Part shown: piece after piece, positions 6,201 to 7,050 of the stretch
Position numbering within the stretch: the stretch's first letter is position 1
Layout: each line of letters starts with the position of its first letter
The notes under the pieces: model-generated
The model's database searches: none
What the model saw: only the letters and a program-made list of their open reading frames with translations
Told to the model about the DNA's origin: nothing
Translations under genes and position numbers: made by a program
Assembly (NCBI GenBank): GCA_964487285.1
Contig: CAZAPZ010000084.1
Location: forward strand, 1-7,050
Reading direction: 5' to 3'
Source: CAZAPZ01 sp964487285
GTDB lineage: Bacteria > Campylobacterota_A > Desulfurellia > JAADFJ01
DNA: 7,050 nt

Positions 6201-6963
6201 ATATCGCAAGTTCATCTGATTTAACAAACACAAGCTTTCCTTCATAAATTTCCTCCAAACTGTTTTGTATAATTTTTGTAAAAAGAATTTTTTCAATAAA
6301 ATGTCCTACATCCAAAATAGAATATCCATTTTCTCTAAAGAATATTCTATCATGATATTTAATATCACCTGTAATAGCTATATCAAAAGATGTAGGGTCG
6401 ATGCCTTTTATGACTGAACTGCCGGATCCTGATACCACGAGCAGTTTATTAACGGTTTTAGGTAGAAGTCCAATGATATTGATTGAGGTTATGTTAAATA
6501 GGTTGCGGCAGTTCTCAACTATTTCCGTGCCGGAAATTCTCTTTATTGTCCCGACTCTCGCAAATGCCATCTCTTCGTTATCGCCCTTTGGTATATGTAT
6601 GTCTGCCATATCAAGCATGCCGGCAAGATAATCATTCATTCCGCCGGTAGCTGAGTCAATATTTGTGTGAAATGAATAGACGGAGATATCCGATTGTATA
6701 GCTTTGATTATTGCTGATGCAGGGTAAATGTGAGAATCAAAATAGATAGGAGCGTTAAATAAAATAGGATGATGAGATATTATAAGATTAGCTCCAATAT
6801 TAGCCGCTTGAACAACAACTCTTTCTGTGATATCAAGTGATACCAATACAACATCGGTTTCCTTTCTGTTGCTTTTATACTGCCATCCGGTTTTGTCCCA
6901 TTCTGCTGACGATGCAGAAGGAAACCTTTTCTCAAGATTGGTAATAATTCCATCAATAACCAT
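6199..6963 (-). CDS. Nif3-like dinuclear metal centre protein (DUF34/NIF3 family)
   Basis: The family forms ring-shaped hexamers with two metal ions per subunit. It is often labelled 'GTP cyclohydrolase I type 2', but the physiological role is uncertain. At 254 residues it is the short form, like E. coli YbgI, without the inserted domain of B. subtilis YqfO. Seen: AEWDKTGWQ at residues 20-28, where the family usually has WDN.GL; ISHHPILF at 62-69, with metal ligands H64 and H65; SFHTNID at 97-103, with D103; ITGDIKYHD at 197-205; and DVGHFIE at 218-224, supplying H221 and E224. All expected metal ligands are therefore present. The ATG at 6963 has only a weak GTAAAG upstream. It begins 14 bp after the 3' end of the tRNA gene, so the two are probably co-transcribed. 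The zinc-ribbon gene follows in the same frame. Confidence 0.93.
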   Translation of the reverse strand: MVIDGIITNLEKRFPSASSAEWDKTGWQYKSNRKETDVVLVSLDITERVVVQAANIGANLIISHHPILFNAPIYFDSHIYPASAIIKAIQSDISVYSFHTNIDSATGGMNDYLAGMLDMADIHIPKGDNEEMAFARVGTIKRISGTEIVENCRNLFNITSINIIGLLPKTVNKLLVVSGSGSSVIKGIDPTSFDIAITGDIKYHDRIFFRENGYSILDVGHFIEKILFTKIIQNSLEEIYEGKLVFVKSDELAI

Positions 6964-6977
6964 CTTTACTTAAACTG

Positions 6978-7050
6978 TGGTGGGCCCACCAGGACTCGAA
7001 CCTGGAACCGTCCGGTTATGAGCCGGTTGCTCTAACCAATTGAGCCATGG
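6978..7050 (-). tRNA. tRNA with anticodon CAU, probably tRNA-Ile2 (or elongator Met); 5' end cut off
   Basis: Seventy-three bases of a 77-base tRNA are visible. The first four bases lie beyond the window. The 3' CCA is encoded (6980-6978), with discriminator A at 6981. The 3' acceptor strand is TGGGCCC (6988-6982). The T arm is at 7005-6989 with CCAGG/CCTGG stems and loop TTCGAGT. The variable loop is CGGTT. The anticodon loop CTCATAA (7022-7016) gives anticodon CAU. The D stem is GCTC/GAGC (7045-7042 and 7032-7029). The anticodon stem ACCGG/CCGGA has four G-C pairs and an A27-A43 mismatch. The acceptor strand implies C4-G69 and C5-G68, which are TilS (lysidine synthase) identity pairs. This favours isoleucine tRNA reading AUA over methionine. 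It is not an initiator, which would normally have three G-C pairs next to the loop and a 1-72 mismatch. Confidence 0.93.

Noticed and set aside
6978..6991. Perfect 14-bp palindrome TGGTGGGCCCACCA, resembling an operator
   Set aside because: It is explained by the tRNA acceptor strand, the encoded CCA and the start of the T stem.
1..7050. A novel defence, mobile or biosynthetic system
   Set aside because: Every long frame is a recognisable housekeeping family, no gap exceeds 150 bp, and there are no repeats, transposase, integrase or array structures visible on either strand.

Overview
The window is a compact, AT-rich (about 35-40% G+C by eye), ordinary-looking chromosomal segment of a bacterium. 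It holds seven protein genes and one tRNA gene, almost all on the minus strand. I see no phage, transposon, CRISPR, toxin-antitoxin, defence or secondary-metabolite genes, and no undescribed system. The bacterium carries RimO, a short PurL of the type that works with separate PurS and PurQ, a short (165-residue) LeuD, endonuclease IV, and a Nif3/zinc-ribbon pair. RimO together with the small-type PurL argues against a typical Firmicute and fits several deep-branching or Gram-negative phyla. I cannot name the lineage from this window.

Layout, in the direction of minus-strand transcription (right to left). (1) At the right edge is a tRNA with anticodon CAU, cut four bases short of its 5' end. 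Fourteen bases after it comes a Nif3/DUF34 metal protein gene. Nine bases further on, in the same reading frame, is a coiled-coil C4 zinc-ribbon protein gene. The three look like one transcription unit. (2) nfo (endonuclease IV) is the only plus-strand gene. Its stop codon overlaps the zinc-ribbon stop by four bases. (3) nfo and purL diverge from a 126-bp intergenic region with a recognisable promoter for each. The purL promoter has a perfect TTGACA -35. The nfo promoter lies so close to the ATG that the message would be essentially leaderless. (4) purL is followed by rimO, overlapping by 32 bp, so the two are one operon. (5) A 148-bp gap carries a perfect TATAAT and a ribosome-binding site for leuD. 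leuD overlaps leuB by 8 bp, and leuB runs off the left edge.

The genes are housekeeping: leucine biosynthesis (leuD, leuB), purine biosynthesis (purL), ribosomal protein S12 modification (rimO), base-excision repair of abasic sites (nfo), a conserved metal protein with a zinc-ribbon partner, and an isoleucine- or methionine-type tRNA. The points most worth a second look concern gene starts and expression: the leaderless nfo promoter, the in-frame nif3/zinc-ribbon junction separated by one TAA, the probable tRNA-Ile2 identity of the CAU tRNA, the missing leuC next to leuD, and the promoter that overlaps the longest possible leuD reading frame.
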